DNA of 64,000 bases from Marinosulfonomonas sp. Its GTDB lineage: Bacteria > Pseudomonadota > Alphaproteobacteria > Rhodobacterales > Rhodobacteraceae. This document shows, piece by piece, positions 54,159-61,789 of this stretch (positions are counted from its first letter, which is position 1; each line of letters opens with the position of its first letter). The stretch is from contig JALSRG010000079.1 in the NCBI GenBank assembly GCA_026984915.1, positions 1-64,000 on the forward strand, written 5' to 3'. A program made the position numbers and the translations under genes. The notes under the pieces are model-generated. The model searched no databases. It saw only the letters and a program-made list of their open reading frames with translations, and was not told the origin of the DNA.

Positions 54159-54689
54159 ATGAAATTACTTTTGGCACGAACCCTGGGTGGTGTGGTCTTT
54201 GCATTGGTCGCTACGGGCGTATCCGCACAGCAATCCACGAATCGCGTGGCGGCAAAAACCGACTGGAGCGTTTTCGTCGAAAGCAATCCAACCGAATGCT
54301 GGGCCGTATCCAGCCCCAAGAAAACTGTAAACACGAAAGACGGCCGCCCGGTTGCGGTTCGTCGCAGTGATATTTTGCTGTTTGTTTCCTACCGTCCCGG
54401 CTCAAACGTAAAGGGAGAGATTTCTTTTACTGGCGGCTATGGCTTCAAGGCTGGCTCAACAGTCAGTATGGAAATTGACGGCAAGAAATATGATCTGTTT
54501 ACAGATGGTGAATGGGCATGGCCCGCAACAGGCGGTGACGATTCCAAGATCATGACGGCAATGAAACGCGGGTCTTCCGCGGTGTTAAAAGGTGTTTCCG
54601 GACGATCCGGAACCGTAACAACAGATACTTTCTCTTTGCTCGGTTTTACAGCCGCTGTGGAAGAAGCCGAGAAACGCTGCGGAGGCTGA
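54159..54689 (+). CDS. Invasion-associated locus B (IalB) family protein
   Basis: A 176-residue secreted protein. The signal peptide is MKLLLARTLGGVVFALVATGVSAQ. The mature part has the IalB-type features WSVFVESNPTECWAVSSPK, RRSDILLFVSYRPG and KKYDLFTDGEWAWP. Two cysteines, in TECW and RCGG, may form a disulfide. GGAGG nine bases before the ATG at 54159 supports the start over an upstream GTG. IalB is named from Bartonella invasion, but in free-living alphaproteobacteria the role of this family is unknown. A clear terminator follows. Confidence 0.82.
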   Translation: MKLLLARTLGGVVFALVATGVSAQQSTNRVAAKTDWSVFVESNPTECWAVSSPKKTVNTKDGRPVAVRRSDILLFVSYRPGSNVKGEISFTGGYGFKAGSTVSMEIDGKKYDLFTDGEWAWPATGGDDSKIMTAMKRGSSAVLKGVSGRSGTVTTDTFSLLGFTAAVEEAEKRCGG

Positions 54690-54710
54690 ACGCACTTCCG
54701 ATAAAGTTCT

Positions 54711-54746
54711 GACGCCCCGGCACAGTTTTGTTGGGGCGTTTTCTTT
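54711..54746 (+). terminator. Rho-independent terminator after the IalB gene
   Basis: ACGCCCC (54712-54718) pairs with GGGGCGT (54733-54739), and the stem is followed by TTTTCTTT. It starts about 20 bases after the stop codon and precedes rlmN. Confidence 0.85.
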
Positions 54747-54802
54747 GTCAAACAAGCCGGAATCCTGTAAGAAGCACAGCCAACCCAATGAAAGGCAATG
54801 CC

Positions 54803-55984
54803 ATGACGGCCAAAACGCCCATAACACAGGACCTTGTGACCATTCCCCGCAAGGAAAAAAAGGGCGAAAAAACAAACCTCGTCGGCCTCACACGTGGTGC
54901 TTTGCAAGAGGCCCTGATCGCGGCGGGCATCCCCGAACGGCAGGGTAAAATGCGCGCAGGGCAGGTTTGGCAATGGATGTATCAGAAAGGCGTGCGCAGT
55001 TTTGATCAAATGACAAATCTGGGCAAGGAACTGCGGGTGCGGCTGGCAGAAACCTGTGAAATCCGCGTTCCCGAGGTTGTTACCCGTCAAATATCCGAAG
55101 ACGGCACACGAAAGTACCTCGTGCGAATTGCCGGTGGTCACGAGGTAGAGGTGGTTTACATCCCCGAGGAGAACCGCGGCACGCTTTGCATATCCTCTCA
55201 GGTCGGCTGTACATTAACCTGCTCATTCTGCCACACCGGCACACAGAAACTGGTTCGCAATCTGACCGCGGCTGAAATTATCGGCCAGGTGATGATCGCA
55301 AGGGATGATTTGGGCGAATGGCCGAAACCGGGTGTCCCAAACCCACCCGAAGCCCGGCTTCTTTCCAATATCGTGCTCATGGGCATGGGTGAGCCTTTGT
55401 ACAACTTCGAAAATGTGCGGGATGCCATGAAAATTGCCATGGACCCTGAAGGTATTTCCCTGTCCCGGCGCCGTATAACGCTGTCCACTTCAGGAGTCGT
55501 GCCAGAAATTGCCCGTACCGCGCAGGAGATAGGGTGCCTGCTGGCCGTTTCATTCCATGCAACTACAGACGAAATTCGCGACAAGCTTGTGCCCATCAAC
55601 AAGCGCTGGAACCTCGAAACACTTCTGGCAGCATTGCGCGCATATCCCAAGGCCAGCAACAGCGAACGCATTACTTTTGAATACGTTATGCTGAAGGGCG
55701 TGAACGACAGTGACGAGGATGCACACCGGTTGGTTCAACTGATAAAGGGGATACCGGCCAAGATTAACCTGATCCCATTCAACGAATGGCCTGGTTCACC
55801 TTACGAACGCTCCAGCAACAACCGCATTCGCGCCTTTGGCGATATCGTCAATGCGGCAGGCTATGCCAGCCCCGTACGCAAACCGCGCGGCGAGGACATA
55901 ATGGCGGCTTGCGGTCAGTTGAGATCAGAAACGGAAAGGGCGCGCAAGAGCCGCGCTCAGATAGCAAAAGAAGCAGGGATATGA
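54803..55984 (+). CDS. rlmN: 23S rRNA (adenine2503-C2)-methyltransferase / tRNA A37 methylase
   Basis: A 393-residue radical-SAM enzyme that methylates A2503 of 23S rRNA. The iron-sulfur motif is CTLTCSFC (CxxxCxxC) in [14 protein letters not shown]. The second conserved cysteine, which forms a covalent intermediate, is in MAACGQL near the C-terminus. [23 protein letters not shown] and STSGVVP are further family marks. ATG 54803 has AAAGG upstream; an ATG five codons earlier is an alternative. It overlaps the dehydratase start by four bases. Confidence 0.95.
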   Translation: MTAKTPITQDLVTIPRKEKKGEKTNLVGLTRGALQEALIAAGIPERQGKMRAGQVWQWMYQKGVRSFDQMTNLGKELRVRLAETCEIRVPEVVTRQISEDGTRKYLVRIAGGHEVEVVYIPEENRGTLCISSQVGCTLTCSFCHTGTQKLVRNLTAAEIIGQVMIARDDLGEWPKPGVPNPPEARLLSNIVLMGMGEPLYNFENVRDAMKIAMDPEGISLSRRRITLSTSGVVPEIARTAQEIGCLLAVSFHATTDEIRDKLVPINKRWNLETLLAALRAYPKASNSERITFEYVMLKGVNDSDEDAHRLVQLIKGIPAKINLIPFNEWPGSPYERSSNNRIRAFGDIVNAAGYASPVRKPRGEDIMAACGQLRSETERARKSRAQIAKEAGI

Positions 55985-56913
55985 GCGTTACACGGTCCGA
56001 GATCAAATCTGCATCAGTCCGAATTCTGCCATTCATACAGCGCACCCCGATAATGACTTCTGACAATTTCGGACTGGGGTATCCCATTGACCTGAAGCTG
56101 GAGCATTTACAGCTTTCGGGAAGCTTCAAAGCACGTGGCGCTTTCAACAACCTTCTGGCGCGTGAAGTGCCTGCAACAGGTATTGTTGCAGCATCAGGCG
56201 GCAATCATGGTGCGGCTGTTGCAATGGCAGCCAAACGATTGGGTGTTCGTGCGCGGGTTTACGTTCCCGAACTGGCGGGTTCTGAAAAAATTTCCCTTAT
56301 CAAACGTTCCGGGGCTGATCTGGTAGTGGTTCCTGGCGACTATTCCCAAGCTTTCCTTGCGGCAGAGGCGTATGAAAATGAAACGGGGGCGATGCAGATT
56401 CACGCCTATGACAGGCCTGAAACCGTGGCCGGCCAGGGAACCCTTGCGCTTGAGTGGGAAGAGCAGGGCATGAAGGCCGATACCATTATGATTGCTGTCG
56501 GCGGCGGTGGCTTGATCAGCGGTGCTTTTGCCTGGTTTCAAGGAAACCGCAAGATTGTTGCTGTTGAGCCGGAAAGGGCGCCAACACTACACCGGGCACT
56601 AAAAAACGGCCCGGAAACCGAAGTGGAGGTTTCCGGTGTTGCCGCCAATGCCTTGGGAGCCAGGAAAATTGGCCGGATTTGCTATGACTTGGCTCAAGCT
56701 CAAAACGCAGAAAGCCTGTTGGTCAGCGACGCGGCCATAATGGACGCCCAGAAACTGTTGTGGCAAAGCCACCGCCTGCTGGTCGAGCCAGCCGGCGCCA
56801 CAGCTCTGGCGGCCTTGTCTTCCGGCGCCTACCGGCCGCAACCCAATGAACGCGTTGCGGTATTGCTTTGCGGAGGAAATGTTGCATCAGACCCGCTGAT
56901 CGCAGCGGGTTAG
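55981..56913 (+). CDS. PLP-dependent threonine/serine dehydratase
   Basis: A 310-residue fold-type II PLP enzyme. The cofactor lysine is in [14 protein letters not shown], the phosphate/substrate loop is SGGNHGAA, and GGGGLISG is the glycine loop binding the PLP phosphate. There is no C-terminal ACT regulatory domain, so it resembles the short, catabolic threonine/serine dehydratases. The ATG overlaps the rlmN stop (ATGA). It is the last intact gene before the degenerate region, and its stop is 20 bases from the remnant of a LOG-family gene. Confidence 0.88.
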   Translation: MSVTRSEIKSASVRILPFIQRTPIMTSDNFGLGYPIDLKLEHLQLSGSFKARGAFNNLLAREVPATGIVAASGGNHGAAVAMAAKRLGVRARVYVPELAGSEKISLIKRSGADLVVVPGDYSQAFLAAEAYENETGAMQIHAYDRPETVAGQGTLALEWEEQGMKADTIMIAVGGGGLISGAFAWFQGNRKIVAVEPERAPTLHRALKNGPETEVEVSGVAANALGARKIGRICYDLAQAQNAESLLVSDAAIMDAQKLLWQSHRLLVEPAGATALAALSSGAYRPQPNERVAVLLCGGNVASDPLIAAG

Positions 56914-56933
56914 ACGCAAGATCCTCTCTGCCT

Positions 56934-57056
56934 TCAATCTTCGATCAGATCAACGGCTTCCTGTGCTGTCTCGACAAAATGAAACAGCTGCAGATCTTCG
57001 GCCGAAATCGTGCCTGCTTCTGCCAGAGCGTCCAAATTGATGATCTTTCGCCAGAA
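56934..57056 (-). pseudogene. C-terminal remnant of a LOG-family (TIGR00730) gene
   Basis: On the minus strand, in a frame different from the transposase, 41 codons read FWRKIINLDALAEAG, then TISAEDLQLFHFVE and TAQEAVDLIED, and stop. This resembles the end of Rossmann-fold LOG proteins (cytokinin phosphoribohydrolase-like), which close with a -FxxLxxxGxIsxEDlxLfhxVexaeeAw- pattern. The rest of the gene is missing: upstream the sequence changes to IS6 transposase at about 57055. The most likely history is an IS insertion followed by deletion. Confidence 0.55.
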
Positions 57057-57378
57057 TATCAAGTGTGTTTCCGTGATGATCAACGGCCCGCCACAGCCAA
57101 TGCTTTTTACCGCGGATCGAAATCACCACCTCGTCCAGATGCCATTTATCGCCAACTGGTGGGCGGTTTTGCCGGATCGATTTAGCATATTGACGATCGA
57201 ATTTCACCACCCAAAATCGGATGGTTTCATGGCTGACAATGATCCCGCGTTCGGCCAACAAGTCCTCAACATCTCGCAAGCTCAAGCTGAAACGGAAGTA
57301 TAGCCAAACGGCGTGTTCGATGATTCCAGATGGGAAACGGTGACCTTTGAAGCCGGGGGAATTCTTGCAGTTTGTCAT
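57055..57378 (-). pseudogene. IS6-family transposase, truncated
   Basis: About 108 codons of transposase of the usual roughly 230. The N-terminal DNA-binding region and the first catalytic aspartate are intact; the conserved text stops after HHGNTLDIL. Reading on in the same frame gives about 36 foreign residues to a stop at about 56950. Because IS6 elements use a DDE triad, loss of two of the three residues means no activity. Confidence 0.8.
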
Positions 57379-57427
57379 GGTGAGCAACTAAGATCGAGAT
57401 GATAACCCGTCAAGTTGACAATACCCC
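57055..57427 (-). mobile_element. Truncated IS6-family insertion sequence
   Basis: The 5' part of an IS6-type element. The transposase begins at ATG 57378 (MTNCKNSPGFKGHRFP) and runs through the helix-turn-helix (SLRDVEDLLAERGIIVSHETIRFWV) to the first catalytic aspartate (DEVVISIRGKKHWLWRAVD), then ends at about 57055 where unrelated gene sequence begins. The second Asp and the Glu of the DDE triad are missing, so it cannot be active. The element's outer end is at about 57412-57427, where AAGTTGACAATACC is the inverted-repeat-like terminus. Confidence 0.75.
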
Positions 57428-57469
57428 GTGTGGTTTTGCTCGTGCCACCGTCAGTAAGTTGACAATACC
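57412..57469. repeat. Two direct copies of an IS-end motif
   Basis: AAGTTGACAATACC occurs at 57412-57425 and again at 57456-57469 in the same orientation, 44 bases apart. The first is the terminus of the truncated IS6 element. The second is next to a short open stretch (about 57459-57548) reading VDNTALAIAKGE, then MEPAAVFIPKTVDVAAGNQQ, then RAPK and a stop, which looks like the tail of another lost gene that I cannot name. Nested or repeated insertions of related elements would explain this. Confidence 0.5.
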
Positions 57470-57645
57470 GCCCTCGCGATTGCGAAGGGTGAAATGGAAC
57501 CCGCCGCAGTATTTATTCCGAAAACCGTTGATGTGGCCGCAGGCAACCAGCAGCGGGCCCCGAAGTAATCCGTATTCCTTTTGTGGTGAACGACAAACTT
57601 GCCTCGCTTCGGGGGCCGGTTTTTCTTGTTTTCCTCCCACATATA

Positions 57646-57676
57646 ACGTATATTACGTATAATACGTAATATACGT
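57646..57676. promoter_or_regulatory. 31-bp perfect palindrome in front of the antitoxin gene
   Basis: ACGTATATTACGTAT (57646-57660) and its exact reverse complement ATACGTAATATACGT (57662-57676) flank a single A. The AGGAGG ribosome site follows immediately and the start codon is 13 bases beyond. The AT-rich core includes likely promoter elements. Antitoxin-toxin complexes of the Phd/YefM type repress their own operon through palindromes like this, so it is the probable operator. Confidence 0.75.
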
Positions 57677-57689
57677 CAGGAGGTGTAAA

Positions 57690-57950
57690 ATGTCTGGAAA
57701 TATGATCATCGAAGAGTTTCCCAAAAGCCGCGTGAACCGCCGCGCCGGGGATGTTTGGGCTGCTGCTGCACGGGGGCCGGTAAGCCTTTCAGATCATGGC
57801 AGATCGAGGTTTGTTGTTATGACACGAGAAACATTCGATGCTTTATCAAGGCAGGCCGACCCCCGTATTGCGAGAGCAACCGCCGATATTTCCAATGAAG
57901 AAGCGGCGGCGCTGACTCGCGTATTGGAGGGTGTTATTGATGCCGATTGA
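57690..57950 (+). CDS. Phd/YefM-type antitoxin
   Basis: An 86-residue DNA-binding antitoxin. The N-terminal part (IIEEFPKSRVNRRAGDVWAAAARGPVSLSDHGRSRFVVMTRETFDAL) has the prevent-host-death fold pattern: strand, helix, then the PVxLxxHGRxxxVVM hairpin. The C-terminal 30 residues are the toxin-binding tail. AGGAGG lies seven bases before the ATG. Its end overlaps the toxin reading frame by 11 bases, the usual coupling of such pairs. The antitoxin appears intact although the toxin frame is broken. Confidence 0.78.
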   Translation: MSGNMIIEEFPKSRVNRRAGDVWAAAARGPVSLSDHGRSRFVVMTRETFDALSRQADPRIARATADISNEEAAALTRVLEGVIDAD

Positions 57951-58372
57951 CAAGCCTGCAATTGGCGATATTTGGCGCTACCCCTATCTTTGGGAGTGGC
58001 AAGACAGACTTGGAGAAGATGGAGGCCGCAAGCCACGCCCCACTCTGCTTTCCGCAGTGGTGCCCGTGGCCGACACAAAAACACATCTCGATCTATTGCC
58101 AATCACAGGCACGGAGCCGCTGGATGGGCGGGATGCTTTGGAAATTCCTGCAGGAAACCCGTCGTGCGGGCTTGAGCGAATACAAGCGCCTTTGGATCAT
58201 CTTTGATGAACACAACAGGGATATTCTTGAGGAGTCCTTTTATTTCGAACCAAACGGGAAGATCGGCGCGTTCTCGAAAGCCTTCACCAAACAGATAGCC
58301 AAGCGATTTATGGCCGCATACACAAGTGGTGCGGCACAGCGCGGCTGTCGATCGGTCAGAGTGAAACCATAA
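57940..58372 (+). pseudogene. PemK/MazF-like toxin gene with a frameshift
   Basis: Begins MPIDKPAIGDIWRYPYLWEWQ and continues in frame to GRDALEIP (about residue 70). The matching second half, RRAGLSEYKRLWIIFDE and SFYFEPNGKIGAFSKAF, lies in the next frame and runs to 58372. Dropping one base at about 58150 joins the two halves exactly (EIP-Q-ETRRAGLSEY). The first frame alone ends at 58206, leaving a protein of about 89 residues with a wrong tail. GGAGG nine bases before the ATG lies inside the antitoxin gene. I read it as an inactivated growth-inhibitor toxin; a sequencing error or ribosomal frameshifting would also fit, although no slippery heptamer is evident. Confidence 0.62.
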
Positions 58373-58589
58373 ACAAGCTGACCAAACAAATCCAGCGCAC
58401 ATGGGAATCGGCCCAGTTTTATATCGGGTTTCACGTTGACCTCAAGGGCAGGAAGCGCAAGGCAGCCAAAGGCTGGCCACCGAATTTGTCGAAGCCAGCA
58501 TGTCCGGCGATGGTGTCGAGCTGTCACGCCGCACGCCGGACAATATTTCCGCAATCCAGCGCGACGGGGTTTTGTCCAAGGGGCGGTAA
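58344..58589 (+). pseudogene. Unidentified gene fragment in two frames
   Basis: One frame reads RLSIGQSETINKLTKQIQRT and on to GFHVDLKGRKRKAAKGW (to about 58477); the next frame takes over with [20 protein letters not shown] and RDGVLSKGR to a stop at 58589. The two pieces have ordinary protein-like composition and meet without a gap, as if a frameshift had split one coding end. I do not recognise the family. It has no start codon or ribosome site of its own and begins where the toxin frame ends. Confidence 0.3.
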
Positions 58590-58907
58590 TGGTTTCCGCA
58601 TGAATGGCCCGTCGATTCCTTCAACAAAGATAAATCTGCCGTCGAGCGCTGTTTCCTTCCCGTTTTCGTAAGAAACAATTGGGTTGAACTCTGTTATTAT
58701 ATAAACGCCGCGCCAAAACGCTTTCCGCTTCCTGTTTCTTTGTTTCTGACCGCCTTTTCCCTCTGTATTTCCCCAATAGAAAATACCTATATTCCCGTCT
58801 GAATTGACAATAATAGGCGTCCCGTCTTTTTGTGCAATATTGTTAACGGCGGAATAAAAACCTGCCAAAACGTGGCAGACAGGGCTGCCTGATACTGCAG
58901 CCTTCAC
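58524..58907 (-). CDS. Hypothetical protein of doubtful status
   Basis: An open frame of 127 codons on the minus strand ([23 protein letters not shown], then [29 protein letters not shown]). No domain is recognised, no good ribosome site is seen, and its end overlaps the plus-strand fragment at 58344-58589. Base composition from 58650 to 58900 is more AT-rich than the neighbouring genes. It may be a gene remnant of foreign origin or not a gene at all. Confidence 0.22.
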   Translation of the reverse strand: MKAAVSGSPVCHVLAGFYSAVNNIAQKDGTPIIVNSDGNIGIFYWGNTEGKGGQKQRNRKRKAFWRGVYIITEFNPIVSYENGKETALDGRFIFVEGIDGPFMRKPLPPLGQNPVALDCGNIVRRAA

Positions 58908-58973
58908 AGCCCATCTGCACGATCTACGGCCATTATGATACCCCTAAATCATTCGGCCACATGTGTCACATGT

Positions 58974-58988
58974 CTGATATATTATCAG
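58974..58988. promoter_or_regulatory. Inverted repeat upstream of phnC
   Basis: CTGATA-TAT-TATCAG is a perfect 15-base palindrome 37 bases before the phnC start, preceded by two ACATGT palindromes (around 58959 and 58968). It could be an operator or Pho-type control region; no exact Pho box with 11-base spacing was found. Confidence 0.4.
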
Positions 58989-59024
58989 GCTACCATCCCC
59001 CTGAAAACGCAACAGGGGGCGATC

Positions 59025-59849
59025 ATGATTCTGAATATACAAGGTCTGACCAAAAAATTCGGTGTAAATACGGCTGTTGATAATGCTTCATTCGCATTGG
59101 AAAAGCCGCAAATGATAGGGATTATCGGGCGGTCGGGGGCCGGAAAATCCACGGTGTTGCGGATGGTCAACCGGATGACGGATGCCACCGATGGCATTAT
59201 TGAATTCGAGGGTCGCAACATCCTGACCCTGACGGGGCGGGCCAAGCGGGCCTGGCAGGCAGATTGTGCGATGATCTTTCAGCAGTTCAACCTGATCCCG
59301 CGCCTGGACGTGATGACCAATGTGTTGATGGGTCGGTTGATTGACCACAGTGCAATCGGCTCGATCTTGCGGCTTTTTACCCGCGATGAGCGCCTTCAGG
59401 CGCTGGCCGCGCTGGACCGGCTGGGCATTGCCGAACATGCGATAAAACGGGCCGAGGCCCTGTCCGGCGGGCAGCAACAGCGTGTCGCGATTGCCCGTGC
59501 TCTGGTTCAGGATCCGAAGATTATTCTGGCAGACGAGCCTATTGCTTCGCTTGATCCTATGAACGCACAAATCGTAATGGACGCCTTGCGCGACATTCAT
59601 GAACGTGACGGACGCACCATTATCGCCAACCTGCACACGCTGGATACCGCGCGCAACTATTGCGACCGCGTGATCGGGATGCGTGATGGCAGGATTGTGT
59701 TTGACGGTGCATCCCACGAACTAACAGAAACGGCCGCCCGTGAAATCTACGGCGCCGGTGCCGAGTTTGACGAGGCAGCGACCTCGACCTCGATCAGTGC
59801 CATTTCGAATACCGCCATTGCCGAGCCTGCGCTCGCGGTTGCGGGATAG
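59025..59849 (+). CDS. phnC: Phosphonate ABC transporter ATP-binding protein
   Basis: A 274-residue ABC ATPase that powers phosphonate import. Walker A is GRSGAGKS (about residues 36-43), the signature is [15 protein letters not shown], and Walker B is IILADEP. The segment [19 protein letters not shown] is the PhnC-type D-loop region. The ATG at 59025 ([13 protein letters not shown]) has GGGGGC upstream; the longer frame adds 30 residues from the promoter region. It opens the phnC-phnD-phnE-phnE operon, immediately downstream of the degenerate island. The C-terminal tail (about 250-274) is alanine-rich and not conserved. Confidence 0.93.
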   Translation: MILNIQGLTKKFGVNTAVDNASFALEKPQMIGIIGRSGAGKSTVLRMVNRMTDATDGIIEFEGRNILTLTGRAKRAWQADCAMIFQQFNLIPRLDVMTNVLMGRLIDHSAIGSILRLFTRDERLQALAALDRLGIAEHAIKRAEALSGGQQQRVAIARALVQDPKIILADEPIASLDPMNAQIVMDALRDIHERDGRTIIANLHTLDTARNYCDRVIGMRDGRIVFDGASHELTETAAREIYGAGAEFDEAATSTSISAISNTAIAEPALAVAG

Positions 59850-59914
59850 CCGCCCTTTTGGGCAACCAACCGCCTCAGGTTCTGGGGATTGATATTGTAT
59901 CAAAGGAACGACTT

Positions 59915-60829
59915 ATGAAACTTTCTGCTCTTGTTAAAGCAACGGCTATTGCCGTTACTGTTGCCACACCGTTGATGGCTGGCGCCGACACGATCACAGA
60001 ATTCCGTATCGGCATTCTGGGCGGTGAAAACGAAGCCGACCGTCTTGCCAACAATGAATGCCTGGTCAAGCGTTACGAGACCCTGCTGGGTGTTCCGGTA
60101 AAACTGTTCCCTGCTGCGGATTATGCCGGTGTTATCGAAGGCCTGCTGGGCGGCACACTGGATTATGCCGAGCTGGGTGCCTCGGGGTATGCCGCTGTTT
60201 ATCTTGCGAATCCTGATGCGGTCGAGCCGATTGCGACCACTGTTCAAACCGATGGCTCCTCCGGCTATCACTCCGTCATGGTTACGCGTGCCGACAGTGG
60301 TATCGAAACCCTTGACGACATGAAAGGCAAGCGTCTTGGTTTTGCTGATCCCAACTCCACTTCGGGCTATCTGATCCCTTCGGTTACCTTGCCAAAGCAA
60401 GGCTATCCCATCGAGGATTTCTTTGGTGAAACATCTTTTTCCGGCGGCCACGAGCAAAACGTTCTGGCTGTGCTGAATGGCGATGTTGATGCTGGCGTAA
60501 CCTGGACATCCGGTGTTGGCGAATGGGAAGAGGGTTACACCTCGGGCAACCTGCGCAAGATGGTGGACAAGGGTCTGCTTGACATGAACGACCTGAAACT
60601 GCTGTGGACATCGCCATTGATCCCGAATGGCCCGCTGGTGCTGCGCTCAAGCCTGCCTCAGGACATCAAAGAAAAGATCATTGCCTCGATGATGTCCATG
60701 CCAAAGGACGATCCAGAGTGTTTCTTCAACGCTCAAGGTGGCGAGTATTCAGGTTTGATCCGTGTAACACCCGAGTTTTACGAAACAATCATCGCGGCGC
60801 GTAAAGCCAAGATCGAAAACAGCAACTAG
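59915..60829 (+). CDS. phnD: Phosphonate ABC transporter substrate-binding protein
   Basis: A 304-residue periplasmic binding protein. Signal peptide MKLSALVKATAIAVTVATPL, cleaved near AGADTITE. The family regions DYAGVIEGLLGGTLDYAELG, SSGYHSVMVTRADSGIETL, FADPNSTSGYLIPS and the tryptophan-containing GVTWTSGVGEWEEG line the phosphonate pocket. AAAGGA lies eight bases before the ATG at 59915. The best known ligands are 2-aminoethylphosphonate and alkylphosphonates; which is preferred here is not visible. A strong hairpin follows the stop. Confidence 0.93.
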   Translation: MKLSALVKATAIAVTVATPLMAGADTITEFRIGILGGENEADRLANNECLVKRYETLLGVPVKLFPAADYAGVIEGLLGGTLDYAELGASGYAAVYLANPDAVEPIATTVQTDGSSGYHSVMVTRADSGIETLDDMKGKRLGFADPNSTSGYLIPSVTLPKQGYPIEDFFGETSFSGGHEQNVLAVLNGDVDAGVTWTSGVGEWEEGYTSGNLRKMVDKGLLDMNDLKLLWTSPLIPNGPLVLRSSLPQDIKEKIIASMMSMPKDDPECFFNAQGGEYSGLIRVTPEFYETIIAARKAKIENSN

Positions 60830-60843
60830 ATCTCCCTTAACTT

Positions 60844-60880
60844 GCGCACCCGCGACGACAGCGGGTGCGCCTTTTATTAC
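60844..60880 (+). promoter_or_regulatory. Hairpin with T-run between phnD and phnE
   Basis: GCGCACCCGC pairs perfectly with GCGGGTGCGC (7-base loop GACGACA) and is followed by CTTTTATT. It has the form of a rho-independent terminator, but the next gene continues in the same operon 25 bases later. It probably ends part of the transcripts and protects the upstream mRNA, giving more binding protein than permease. Confidence 0.8.
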
Positions 60881-60894
60881 GGGTGGGGAAAACC

Positions 60895-61779
60895 ATGTCA
60901 GATTCGCTGGCGACGGCCGCTATTGCCGCGCAATACGAAATCGCCGAACGCCGCCGCCGTGTCTATTCCGGTCTGGTGCTGATCTTTATGGTGGTTCTGG
61001 TAATAGGTGGTGTGCGCATCGCCGAGGATGTCAATGCGGGGGGGCTATGGTCCGGCTTGCCGAATATCTTTGACTACCCTGCCGATATTCTTGGTCAAGC
61101 CTACACCAAAGGTTGGGAATTCTGGACCATTCCGTTTACCGTGCAACATGCGGATCACGGGATCAGTCATACCTACTTCTATTATCTGGTAGAAACCTTG
61201 AATATGGCGCTGGTTTCCACGCTGATAGGTTTCTTTCTGGGGGCAATCATAAGCATTCTGGCATCGCGAAATCTGGTAAAAAACCGCGTGATTGTCTGGG
61301 TCACCCGTCGCGTTACCGACATTTCCCGCGCTTTCCCCGAGATTGTGATTGCGCTGTTTTTGATCTTTATCTTTGGTAAAAATCCTATCGCTGCCGTGGC
61401 CGCTATCGCCTTTCACACAACCGGTGCATTGGCAAAACTGTTTTCCGAGGTCAATGAAAACACGGATATGAAACCCTGGGAAGGGCTCGAGGCGTCGGGC
61501 GCCAGTTGGCTGCAAAAAATCTGGTTCGGCATTATTCCCCAGGTCTGGCCCAACTGGATCAGCTATGCGCTGTTGCGTCTTGAAATCAACGTGCGCGCCT
61601 CGGCTATTCTGGGGTTTGTCGGCGCGGGCGGATTGGGCCAACAGTTCAAAACTTTTGTTGACTGGAAATTCGGCGCGGATATTGCCGCGATCATCTTGTT
61701 GCTGATCTCTGCCATCATTCTGATTGACCAGTTGTCCACTTGGGCGCGGCATTATTTCATCGGCAAAGAAGCACATTAA
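60895..61779 (+). CDS. phnE: Phosphonate ABC transporter permease (first PhnE)
   Basis: A 294-residue inner-membrane permease with about six hydrophobic segments. The BPD_transp_1 coupling loop is seen as EGLEASGASWLQKIWFGIIPQVWP, and SAILGFVGAGGLGQQF is the family ending motif. The N-terminal part before the first segment carries a basic stretch (ERRRRVYSG). It is one of two PhnE genes in the operon and could form a heterodimer with the second. The ATG at 60895 follows GGGTGGGG. Confidence 0.92.
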   Translation: MSDSLATAAIAAQYEIAERRRRVYSGLVLIFMVVLVIGGVRIAEDVNAGGLWSGLPNIFDYPADILGQAYTKGWEFWTIPFTVQHADHGISHTYFYYLVETLNMALVSTLIGFFLGAIISILASRNLVKNRVIVWVTRRVTDISRAFPEIVIALFLIFIFGKNPIAAVAAIAFHTTGALAKLFSEVNENTDMKPWEGLEASGASWLQKIWFGIIPQVWPNWISYALLRLEINVRASAILGFVGAGGLGQQFKTFVDWKFGADIAAIILLLISAIILIDQLSTWARHYFIGKEAH

Positions 61780-61789
61780 GGGGGGTGAT

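Noticed and set aside
57410-57642. Two minus-strand open frames of 60-75 codons upstream of the transposase
   Set aside because: They run across the IS terminus and both copies of the end motif, have no family features, and one contains the IS boundary itself.
58955-58990. Pho box upstream of phnC
   Set aside because: TGTCAC and TGTCTG are present but are not spaced 11 bases apart as a PhoB site requires.
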